From assembly GCA_026260175.1 (NCBI GenBank), contig JAKCWW010000001.1:151792-215791 (forward strand): 64,000 bases of DNA, given 5' to 3'. Source of the stretch: Reticulitermes lucifugus. Its lineage: Eukaryota > Arthropoda > Insecta > Blattodea > Rhinotermitidae. Below the pieces are notes generated by a model. That model made no database searches. It was not told the origin of the DNA and saw only the letters and a list, made by a program, of their open reading frames with translations. A program made the translations under genes and the position numbers. How positions within the stretch are numbered: the stretch's first letter is position 1; each line of letters opens with the position of its first letter. Shown in pieces: positions 46,446 through 56,688 of this stretch.

Positions 46446-47344
46446 TCATTTTCTAGTTCATTTTTCAGGTTTGCCGTAAGTTTTGCTGCTCTACAGTGAT
46501 GCAAATTAAAGTTTTCGTTCAGTAATTTAGAAGACTCAGCAACGTTTTATTACAGTTTCAGGGGTTACCGGTGTCGACTGCTGTTATACCAGCGGATTTT
46601 TAAGTTTCATTTAAACTCCGGTTAGTGCCATTAGAAACCAAAAGCGTCGCCTGACAAAATAAGATTTAGAACCTGCTTAAACTTCATACAGGCTGCTTAC
46701 AGTGTGTATGGTAACACGTAACAGGCATGTTCAAGTAGCTGAGTACTGGAATGATATTTTCCTCGAAAAATATTTTTCCCCGTCTTCTTATCCTGTATTT
46801 AATGCAGTAGGTTTTTGTAGCTCAGTGTTTGCCAAACTGTGGACCACGGGCCGCTGTCGGTCTGCAAAAAATATTTACCTATTCGATAATTATTGGTGAA
46901 AATATTAATTTTATAGTGCGTTTAACACTGAAATATGTTCAATTTTCATAAAACGTGACGCACTTTGCATAAAACTGTTTTTGTTTCAGAATTTAATTGA
47001 ATCTGTTATTTCTAAAAGGTAACGTGCAAAAATTCAAATTTTACAGGGAACAAAAAAAACTGTTTATTTGAAGAAATATAAAAATATGGAGTACCTTTTT
47101 ATTACTGTGTGTATTCTGGACCTCTTGATCACACAATATAATGTTTTTTATTGTTTGGGGAATTGTTTACAAAACGTTTATTTTAATTTGTTGCATATAC
47201 TACATTTTCGAACAAAGCAGGTGATAATAAAATTAAAAACATAGAAATAACGAATTTTAATTTAATTAGAAAAAGTTGCCAAAAGCAATGAAAATGTAAT
47301 CGACAAAAATTGAAATGAATATTCAGTGTGCAAAATTCCAATGG
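46446..47344. other. No gene seen
   Basis: Very A+T-rich. It may contain the decayed 3' flank of the DUF7869-type relic to its right. Confidence 0.4.
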
Positions 47345-49010
47345 TTAGAAACCTTTTTCTGCCGCTTCATCTTCCTCTATGGTTGGCCAGTTCGCAATTT
47401 AAGACCAGTATTATTTTTTAAGCTGGTATATACTGCATCAGTTTCTTGTGGTTGATGGGAGCTTTGCTGGAGTAAGCAGTAAAGGAAACAATGTTGGGCA
47501 AGTCCGTCTTGACCCTGGTACACGAACTAGTGACTCATCTTCTGAAGCATCTCCATCCATGAATGGTATTACTCTTATTTGACCAGGGTTTTCAGGGATA
47601 TATCTGAACTCATTAAAGTTACTGACTTGGAAGGTAACCTTTTGAAGTTCTGAAACCTTTTTACCCATAACATCTCGTTGGAAAAACTTGTTTTTTAGTG
47701 TTTGGGCCACCATTTTTAAAATCAGTTACATTCTTCCTGTCAACTTTGTGAACACTAAACTTACCAGTTTTTGTGGAATCCTTTATTAGAGCCACTTGCT
47801 CCTCACGAGAATATATTCTATCCTGTCTGCGTATTTTTTTCTTCACAGTTGCGAAGTCTGTGTCACAGTCATTGAAAGAATGGCCTCGTAATGGGCAGTA
47901 GTGGACGATGTTTTGAAATCGTCCACTCGACACGAATGATAACAGAGAATGTACAGTCACGTGGTTCGTATTTTGCCTGAGAAACCATCGTAGAACAATT
48001 CAGTAGTTATTGTTGGCAGTACATATTCCTCAATGAAGTCTAATAAAAAGGCGCAGACTTCGTTTCGTTCTGTCACTGCCTCTCCTTCTCGGTACGAGTT
48101 GAAAAATACTTTCTTGTTTTTCATGTCATATATACAAAATTAATGAATCCAGAGCTGCCTGTAATAAAATACTTCCTGGACAGGAATGTGTGAAGTGGAA
48201 GATTTGAATATAGTCCAACGTTATTGCCATGACACTCTCTTTCTCTTGGCTATTTTTTTATTTCTTGTATTTTCAAGACGTACTTTTTGCTCTTCTTTTA
48301 CGAACGATACGTTCTGCAGCAGCAACGCGTTTTCCACTTTCATTGAGGTTTGGTTCAGAAATTTTTGTTTTAAGTTGTTCACTAATGGAGCACACATCCA
48401 CCTGGGGCCTTCCAAATGACAGACTGAAAATTTGTTTAAAGGAACAGTTAATAAAGTTATACTTTATTACTTGATCAGTAATATCGGGGTTCTTCTTTAT
48501 AAACATATCATGAAGCATATTTTATATTAAGAGAAGTAGACAGATACGTTTTTACTGATGTTGTTTGAATAGTGCGCTTGTTTTTTTTTTGGAGACATTC
48601 AGGAAATTCGTGAATTCTTTGCAAGTATTCTCCACTGATGATATTATGCATTGGTGTTGGCGTTGTTCCGCTTAAGTCACGGGGGCTTTTACTTTCCGTC
48701 TTTAGTTTTGATAAACGATACATTCAGTGTTATACCATGCAGGCTTATGAAAGGTTTCTTGCAAACTTTTTTTTTCTGACCAACAGCATTCACGTAGTAC
48801 TTGTAAGAATGAGATGTGTGCTTACCTGATTCGTCAGATGAGTTGCGGCTTCTTATATTTTTCACAGGGTTGGATTTTATAAGCCCTGTAGGTAAATATT
48901 CTCATTTTTGTTTGCAAATTTGTTCATGAAGGTTATAACTTTTGCTTTTATTTGGGCTGAGGAGTTTTGGCAGCAATTCTTTATACATCTGCAAACAATA
49001 CATTGTTCGG
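47345..49010 (-). pseudogene. Relic of a DUF7869-type gene, probably of transposon origin
   Basis: On minus, from the N-terminal side: SYKYYVNAVGQKKKVCKKPF and ISLHGI (about 48800-48700); MHNIISGEYLQRIHEFPECL (about 48650); FKQIFSLSFGRPQVDVCSI (about 48430-48370), where I know the family as FN-LSFG-PK-DTC; a Lys-rich segment; then GRFQNIVHYCPLRGHSFNDC and DTDF (about 47920-47860), where I know RGHS-(M/L)P-DRDF; and a C-terminal KKVSELQKVTFQVSNFNEF (about 47660-47600). The order and spacing match a roughly 500-600-residue family that is multi-copy in arthropods and other animals, whose function I do not know. It is broken by several stops and frame changes. The two longest frames are 47661-47960 and 47438-47713. 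Confidence 0.7.
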
Positions 49011-50039
49011 GGCGTTTTGAAAGCTCTAAAATGTCTGTATTGCCATATACCTCCGTTGAACTCTTATACGGCAGACAATAAGGTTTACAGACCAGAACAC
49101 CGTAGAGTGCGGTTAATATATCTTTGAAATTATTTAAAAAATTCTGAAAAGTTTTGTGCCTGCGCAGTGTCATTTGTAAATATTTGAACACCGTAATAGG
49201 TTCGCAGTGTGATGTTTATTCAGACAACAAGTGTTCCCTTGTTTTCGAAACGATGCAGAAGGAATGCCCCGAATATGAGCGGTGGCAGACGTGAGCGAAC
49301 ATCAGGTGCCTAGCAGTGACAGGTTGATGAATCGAAAACTATCCCCGGCATCAATCACAGGCCCGCAGCACGTTCTGTACCAAAAGTGAGAGAAAGCGTT
49401 GCACCTCGCGAACACCCCAAATGTTCACAGTCATCCAATAAAAGTCAACTTAGTTACGGAGAAAAAATTTGGACGTTCATATTTGCTGAAGTTGAAGATT
49501 CGCAATTTTTTGGAGATTAAGAAACGTAATTTAGTTTTGTAGGGATGGGCTCTGTACGCCAGTAAGGGATGACGGAAGTTAAACTGACAACGCCGAAGAA
49601 AGAACTGCTGTCCTTAATTAAATGTTTCAAGCCTGATATTTCTTTATGGTGTTTCAATTTGGTTTCTACATTTGTTTACATTTCTCAATTTCTAGTGAAG
49701 CCTTAATACGTCCTACGCATACAGGCTTACTTTTATTTGTGTTTTTCCATGTTATTGTTTCTGTGTCTCGTCCTTAGCCTTTAAACGCGTACTGAAGTCT
49801 AGGCTCCCACAGATAATTTACCTAAAATATTAGATGGGACAATGTGCTGCATTATGTGCATATAATTAATGGCAAAAGTTGGGTGACATTATTACTATCA
49901 TACATTTCAATAATTTAGGAAGAATCGCAATTAAAATACGTACTTAATATGGCTTTTTTTGTGGTGAAGGGTCCCGCAGCTGATGCTACGGACGCACCGC
50001 AGCCTTGAGGCTTATTGTGCAACCCTGTGATGAAGATTA
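49011..50039. other. Mostly no gene; possible upstream part of the relic
   Basis: The minus frame 48877-49191 (104 codons) overlaps the start of the DUF7869-type relic and ends NKFANKNENIYLQGL, so the relic may extend to about 49190. 49200-50039 shows nothing I recognise. Confidence 0.35.
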
Positions 50040-50240
50040 TTAGTGGTTTTTTTTCGTTTTTCCTTGTAATGGAGCACTGGTGGAATGAAAATAACAGGGA
50101 AAAACCGAAGTACTCGAGGAAAAATCTGTCCTAGTGCCACTTTGTCCACCACAAATTCCACATGGACTGACCCGAGATCGAACCCGGGCTTCCGCGTTGA
50201 GAGGCCGGCGACTAACCGCCTGAGCCATGGCACGTCCCCT
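50040..50240 (-). repeat. SINE-3 copy, best preserved
   Basis: On minus: A box GGCTCAGGCGGTTAGTCGCC (about 50206-50226) and B box GGGTTCGATCTCGG (about 50171-50186). The body has TTGTCCACCACAAATTCC and CTGAAAATAACAGG-like sequence (on plus 50080-50150) and a T-rich end on plus (about 50046-50056), which is the A-rich tail of the SINE. Frames 50012-50440 and 50040-50228 on minus are by-products. Confidence 0.8.
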
Positions 50241-51518
50241 AATATAGATAAATGCAGATATTGCTTTATAGTTTCAAAAGAAATTGACTGGAAAAGTTGC
50301 AGGTAAATAAGTTCAAGTGTATAAGTATGTAAGTATGTAAGTATAAGTATATAATTACATAAGTATATAAGAATTTTAAATCTGGACGGAATTTCAATAA
50401 AATTTAACACAATAGTGGTATAGAATAGGGAGCACAGCACATCTGTCCACGGTCGGTTATCAGGGACACAGTTTTAGGGTGTGACCGTTTGTGCTGTGTA
50501 AAGACAACTCCTCATTTGTGTTTGTTACATTGTAGTGTCAAATGCGAGGACGGTTATGAAAGACAAAATAAAAGCAATGTGACATTTGTGTATTTTCATA
50601 TATTATCTCTTTATTGTTCTCGATGTTCTCAGGGAATCCCTAAATGACAAACCTCGGGACTGAGAACATAATTCGGCGCCTCCTATTACGAAGCTTCGGA
50701 CGATGCTATTGCCATCGTCATTATCTTTGTCATCATCATCATAATCATCACAGGATACAATCCCTCAAGGCTTGTTCAGGTTTTAGTTTTTATTCTGCGT
50801 AGAATATCATTTCGAGTAGGTTGATGTTTTATTTTCCAGTTTTATTCTATTTAAACGTTTATTGAAATATTTTTAAATGTTACCAGGGCCCATCTGTTGA
50901 TGAAGATACAGTCTTGCAGTTCGTACGATATGGGATTCAATCTCCTGTGTGTTGTGATGTGACGAAAAACAAATAAAGTTCCGACCCACACAAACATGCG
51001 TAGGCTTACGTGATCTGAAAGGAATGGAATGGACAAGAAAATGTGTTAAACCGATGCAGATCATTACACACCGGGCATGCGCTTTTTGTGTCTGGGTTCC
51101 GGGAGAGGACGTTATAGTTGTTCGGTACACGCAGTAATTATTTCAATTGTCACGCCTGGTCTCATCGTCATCTCTTCAGTTAAAAGAGCAGTGAAGTTCA
51201 AATTGATGCGTTTTGTAGTCAACTGCTTTGAGTTCGTAATGGCATGTACAAGTTAATTAAACACCACTTCACAGTCTTCAAATGACGTTCACAAAGATAA
51301 ATATAAATGAAGAAAATATTACAGTAAAACAACAAATGAAGATGGATCTAGACTATATTTATACAATTCTCTAACATGAAACTTGATAAGTGGGGTTTAT
51401 GGGCCTAATGTTATATCGTAGGCGTACAGGGGAAAATCCACTAAGTCCGAATGTGCACTTAGTGGATTTTGTCTGTCAGCAAACAAGCTTCCCTCAACTT
51501 AACAAAAACTAAGGTGTT
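50241..51518. other. No gene; simple repeats, a possible LINE trace and a hairpin
   Basis: 50312-50372 is a GTAAGTAT-like run. 50728-50800 is ATC-rich and may be a LINE tail on minus. The hairpin at 51433-51470 is listed separately. Confidence 0.45.
51433..51470. repeat. Perfect 14-bp hairpin
   Basis: AAAATCCACTAAGT (51433-51446) pairs exactly with ACTTAGTGGATTTT (51457-51470) across a 10-base loop. It has no U-run context, and nothing indicates a terminator. Confidence 0.85.
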
Positions 51519-51715
51519 TGTAAAGGTAAAAGTAAAGTTCATCCTAGAACAGGCCATGAAGGCCCAGAGGGGGAGTAGAGGTATATCTTTACCCTTTCTT
51601 TAACCTTTGCGCTAGAAGGGAGTGGGTGGTCAACGCCACGCCGCGGCCGCTTTACCCCCAAGAATGACCCGGAACCCATTGTACAGGAGGCTGGGTAGGC
51701 CCCAGGGCCTGTAAG
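51519..51715 (-). repeat. SINE-2 copy, head missing
   Basis: GTAAAAGTAAAGTTCATCC, TTAACCTTTGCGCTAGAAG, CGCGGCCGCTTTACCCCC and AGGAGGCTGGGTAGGCCCC match the body of SINE-2. The block order is the reverse complement of the 5140 copy. The tRNA-like head is absent. Confidence 0.65.
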
Positions 51716-52009
51716 GTGTTTGTACCATCGTAAATAATTCGTGAATGGACTTAGAGAATTTTTCCACTTCAAGAAGATGACATGTAGACTTAATTGTTAA
51801 AGAATCTAATTTTTCAAGGAAAGTGGACTTAGTTGGTTTTCCTTGTACGCCCACAATATTATCTCATTACCTTTTAGGTCAGAATATTATTCTCTCCCCA
51901 TCTATCTGAAAACTACGAGATTAAGTCACACTATGCGATGTTGAACTATGACAGTGGTCAGATTATACACTCGTGTAATTATGCGTACGTGAGTCTTCGT
52001 CTGTCAGCT

Positions 52010-52200
52010 TAAGGGAAGAACATACATTGAGGGTGTTCGAGAAAGATGTGTGTAGGGCATGTGTCACACATGATAAAAACGTGCATAAACATTTAAGTAG
52101 GAAAAGGACAGGCAGGGTAGGGAGGAGCAGGAAAGGTTAAAATATCGACATGGTACAAGCAAGATTGTCCCTGTGCTTAGTTAAAACATCACCCACGAAA
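52010..52200 (+). mobile_element. LINE-A fragment, decayed
   Basis: One frame reads LREEHTLRVFEKD, then VTHDKN and SRKRTGRVGRSRKG, parallel to the segment before the DNIKMD block. No 3' UTR is attached. Confidence 0.55.
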
Positions 52201-52204
52201 GCAT

Positions 52205-52470
52205 AAGAGAGTAGAGGTATAGCTTCAAACATTCTTACCTCTGACATTAGATGGTAAGAAATAGTGATATTTACAACCTGGCCGCTTTATCCTCGAAGAA
52301 AGAACTTTTGGTACGCATTTAATGTGAGGCTGGGTGGGCCCAAAAGCCGGTCTGAGTGTTTGGAGAAGGTAAAATTCTTATCTCTCCCGGGAATCGAACC
52401 ACGAATCCTAGGTCGTTTAGCCATGGCCTATTCGCTATACTCGCCCAGCCATCCAGGCTCCCATTGTTTA
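52205..52470 (-). repeat. SINE-2 copy with tRNA-like head
   Basis: On minus: A box in GGCTGGGCGAGTATAGCG (about 52433-52453) and B box GGTTCGATTCCCGG (about 52388-52401), then GCCCACCCAGCCTCAC and the GGTAAGAATGTTTGAAGC block. It directly abuts LINE-A pieces on both sides. Confidence 0.75.
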
Positions 52471-52474
52471 ACGT

Positions 52475-52575
52475 GGAGCTTATAGAAATGAATGATAGGG
52501 TCTTTTGAGCGCGGTAATGAACCGGTGGTATTCATAAAAGGCTTATATGAGATTATATGCAAGTTGGAAAACCAG
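52475..52575 (+). mobile_element. LINE-A 3' UTR fragment
   Basis: GGGTCTTTTGAGCGCGGTAA and TGAACCGGTGG, then ATTCATAAAAGGC, match the segment after the coding end. Confidence 0.55.
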
Positions 52576-52579
52576 ATGA

Positions 52580-53649
52580 GGAAAACAGAACTGAGGGTGG
52601 AAGGAAAGCAGAAACTGTTTTATGTGCGGGATATAGATGCTTTAAAAATCGTACTCTAGGACCTAGGAAATAAAACTCAAGAAGAAAGATGAGAAGTAAA
52701 AGATCATGTGTGATAAAAAGATAGGGTATGAGATTCGTATAAGGGATGTGTACTGAAGGCAACGTGGTGTTAGCAGACACATCATAGGAAGTATGTAGTG
52801 GTGACTGAACAAACTGTGATGTTGAGACAGCACTCTCACACTTACCTCACCCTGTTTCTGTTTTTCTGTTTTTGGCCTGTAATTATGCTGTATGCGTATA
52901 TTTGTATAAATTGAACTGAATTGAACCGTACTAATAATATGTTCAGGAAAAAGGTAATTTTCTTGATCGTTTTAGTTTAACAAGTACACCAGATGTAATT
53001 TGTCATTACTTTTTTGTACGTGTTTGCGTTTTTAGGTTCTTTCTTCCTGTATTTTTCTTATGTTCCTGTTCTGTCTCTGTAATTGGCCTTATGGTTGTTG
53101 TGACAGCACGTTAATAACAAAAATTGAGTTATTATTATTATTATATAAATTCGGGGTTTTTTCTGGGCTTGAGGCACTCATGACAGCCATGATAAACGTA
53201 ATTAGACATCATTAAATCTGGTCAGAATTCGAAAGCTATTCCTCGCCATTCCAATTCTCAAGCGTTATTAATATTATCTCTCAGTCAATGAAATCACATA
53301 TATATGAAAGCGAAGGTATTCTACATAAGGAAAACCTCAAGAAAATAAGATACCATCATATATATCAATGGCCAGCCTAATAAACAAGGCCTTCTACTCA
53401 AAACTATACCTCACAACTAGAAAAATCTTCCAGATCATAGATTCCACCAAACACCTGGCTACTACACTGCTTTTGTAACAATTTACTTATAATTTTAATT
53501 TTAACACATTTTAACTATGAAATTACCAAAGAGACACACGACTACATTAGGCCATTTTACGTAGAATATTTTGTTTCTTACGGAAAAAGATGAGATCAAT
53601 TTTAATTTTAAATGACAATACAATTTTTTATATGTTGTGTATTAATTTT
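52580..53649. other. No gene seen
   Basis: 53330-53480 has a 40-codon run without stops on plus, but no identifiable domain. 53131-53143 is a short ATT run. Confidence 0.35.
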
Positions 53650-53725
53650 TACTTACTTTATATCCTAAAGATGAGCTTATAGTTAGCAGAAACACGTAGC
53701 CGTATCAGCTGTATTAATGAATGAA
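53650..53725 (+). mobile_element. Possible decayed hammerhead-like piece
   Basis: CCTAAAGATGAGC and GCAGAAACACGTAGCC parallel the core at 23325-23365. Helix II is hard to see. Confidence 0.35.
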
Positions 53726-55320
53726 AGAACTGTGCTGAACTGAAAATTGTTTCCTAATATTGACATAGCCCACAACTGGATGAGCAATATCAAGGTACTC
53801 GAGGGTTGGTGCTATACCAACCATCCCTTTGTGTTTAGAGATAGGTTATACGTTTTCAGCCTGTATTTTTTTCTCTGTGATAATTCGTATTTTAATTTCC
53901 TGTTAGCTCTAGCTTGAGAGGAATTGTTGGCCTATTTCTTATCCTAAATTGTTTTCACGCAGGTAATACCTTCTTTTCACTGAAAGCAATCATCACTTTT
54001 TTCACACCCCCGAGTGCAGTTGGAAAGTTTATGAAACTTCATTTTCAACAGATTAAGAGATGTGTCGTTGTCTTGTCATTTGATTTAACTTTGCCTCTCT
54101 CTCTAGCTTGAGCCAAATTTCAGCTTTCTCATTTTCTCGTTACTGCTGTAACCTAGTAATTAAATTAGTAATTCGAAATCCTGTGGTCAAGGATGAGATT
54201 ATATGAACACATGTACGATTTCCTTATCATTACATCTATATATCCCATAGCAACCGAAAACCAGGATCATAAATCTCTATTTTATCACACCGAAATGACA
54301 GAGCAACCGAATGAGGAAATCAGTTTAGTGCTCTGGTAACATCATTCCCTAATTTATTCGATGGCGTATTTAACAATGATGCTTCATTGGTAGAGCTCAT
54401 ATATATACATATATGTTGACTTAAACAAAAAATGATATCTAGTAGCGAAATCACGAACATTCTACGTCAGAATACCCCTAACCTCTAAGAAACTCGAACC
54501 GGCTGCTTGTTGAATGTAAGTGTGCAGAATTATTCCTTCACTAATATGTTGGTCTTTCTCCGTTTATAGTAGTAAACAGAGTCGGTTTTGGTGATTGTTA
54601 GTTTACAGGTTTAGCAATACTTCTTATTTAATCACAGGATGTGCGACAATTTGGCTATGGAATCGTGTATACTTGAGTGTGTAAATTTTACAAATACGCT
54701 ATTTGCCTTTTCCCGATTTATAACTTTTGATTTTATGAAACGCAGACTACATCTTCCTGCCACTTATTAATACCACTGCGATAGCAATTGCACTGCAGTC
54801 CCTGCTAAATTCTGAAGTGAGAAGCACGTTACTGAAATTCGATATAGACAGATAACTCTGAATTTTCGATTTATGATAAACTCGCAAAGGAAAGTAACTT
54901 TGTATTGAATTGTTTTGCTTTATAATCAGATATAATAATGTGGCTATTCAGTGATAGGCCTATCTTTAATGTAGAAGGCTATAACAAAATATAACTAAAC
55001 CATTGTAAGTAGGGGTCCGAACATTTGCATCGAGATCATGGATTGGACTGTCTACAAATTTAAAATGAAATCTGAGATTATTGTTTGTTAGGAAGGAGAG
55101 TATGAATGAAAGCAACAAATGAGGGAAAAAAGTAAAAAGAAACAAAAGAAATGATGCATAATGAGATAAAGCAGTGGGCATTGTTTTTCCTCTGTTGTAA
55201 AACATAAAGTTTGGAAATCCTGTTTTGAGTTTAATTTATTACTTAATTTGTAGTTTGTTTAACGACATGTGTGTGGGCTGAGATTTGTGCGATTTGATTA
55301 TCAGTGAATAGTAAATTACG
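53726..55320. other. No gene seen
   Basis: Short frames only. Confidence 0.4.
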
Positions 55321-55495
55321 AGATATATGCCGGCAGGCGGTCGTGGCGTAATTTGAAATATTATCTCGGCAGTAACCTGGAGGGAACTGAGGAAAACCAC
55401 GAAATCCTAATGATAGCCGGGATTTTAACTTGGGATTTCCCGAAGACATATCAGGAGTGATACCCAACCAACCGCACCTTCCTATTTCCTTTATT
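55321..55495 (-). repeat. Unclassified interspersed repeat
   Basis: GGAACTGAGGAAAACCACG and AAATCCTAATGATAGCCGG recur in weaker form at about 57660-57730 (GCAACTGAGGAATAGCACG, AAATTC, then GGTGGTATTC). I have no family name. Confidence 0.4.
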
Positions 55496-56653
55496 TAATG
55501 TAAGTTAGAACTTTACATTTTCCGTCTAAGGAGGGACGCATATTAAAAGATGTGACTAACTAAATGAATTATTACACACCTCTGGCGGCTATCTGTAGTC
55601 GCTCTAAGGAAAGAGATGGAATATCTGCTGACAGATTCAACGCAGTGGAGAATGAAACTCAGACGTTCAATCATTCATGGGTAAGACACGGGAAGAGAAC
55701 CTCCCAGGAAGGTGATTTCTCTCGCTCCGTGCTACTCCTAAGGGGTGAGAGAAACCTTGGCCTGTGGGTTCTCATTCTAAATATTTCTTGACTGATTGAG
55801 CGTACCTTATGATCGTGGCTAGCTACTGTCTGAAAGGCTGGCAGGGACTCTCTTCCCCATCAGCATATCCAAACCGGCTTTGATAAATAAAACCCTGCAC
55901 GATCCTAAATTTGAAGCCCGCTGTCACGAATGTCTGCAATTTGACCATTTCCTGAGCCAAGTAAATGTAGTCCGCATAGAGTGAGAGGGTGTGGATTTAA
56001 TTTGTATGCCTCAGGATACATTACAGTGGCGGGAACTTGTTTTCGAAAATTGGTATTTTCCGTTGAAAGATGGGGGGCCACCTGCTCCGTTGATTCAAAA
56101 ATAAGAGCTGTCTCAGTCACTGGTGATTATGTTTCTGATGCACTAGACAGTGGACAGTTTCAGAAGCAGAGCATATTAAGTGCAGTATATAATTTGCAGA
56201 ATTCTGTGGAACTGAGACCTGCAAACGTTTGTAAAGAAAGAAAGGAAATTATGTATATAATGCAGGTTTTCTGTACATGAATGCTTCTTATATGTTACTT
56301 GTCATTTTCTGTTGATAGAGTTAAGTTGGCTGTCAAAATAAGACTCCAGGTTTTACGGCTGCTTACTAAATTTTATACTTTGGAATGTTTTAATCGATAA
56401 TACGACAGAGGACGTAACGGGGTCGAAATATCGCACTTTCCAGTCGAAATTCTGAAACGATTCTAAAGTTTGAAACATTGTAATGATTGATGATATTGGG
56501 AATTTGTATTGGCTAGCGACACTAAGGTCATTTATCGGAACCAAATACGTGCATTGAGACTACTGAATTGATTTTTTCTCATAGGGTTTTGTTGCTGAAA
56601 TAAGTAGCGAATAATTAAGTTACTTTTTTAGGAAGAAAGACTTAATTGCATTT
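55496..56653. other. No gene seen
   Basis: A 99-codon plus frame at 55981-56280 is unrecognised. Confidence 0.4.
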
Positions 56654-56688
56654 TCGTCAATTTACCCACACCGTGGGTAAATTGACGA
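56654..56688. repeat. Perfect 16-bp hairpin with 3-base loop
   Basis: TCGTCAATTTACCCAC (56654-56669) pairs exactly with GTGGGTAAATTGACGA (56673-56688), loop ACC. GGGGTAA-like words recur nearby (56698-56703, 57259-57264 and, in complement, near 57017-57021). Confidence 0.85.

Noticed and set aside
50171-50235. Possible tRNA gene on minus
   Set aside because: A and B boxes are good, but the sequence continues into a shared SINE body found again at 20.2 kb.
50012-50440. 142-codon minus frame
   Set aside because: It runs through SINE-3 and simple repeats.
51433-51470. Transcription terminator
   Set aside because: A hairpin alone in eukaryotic DNA, with no gene beside it and no T-run of the right kind.
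53330-53480. Short stop-free run as a transposase trace
   Set aside because: About 40 codons with no motif I can name.
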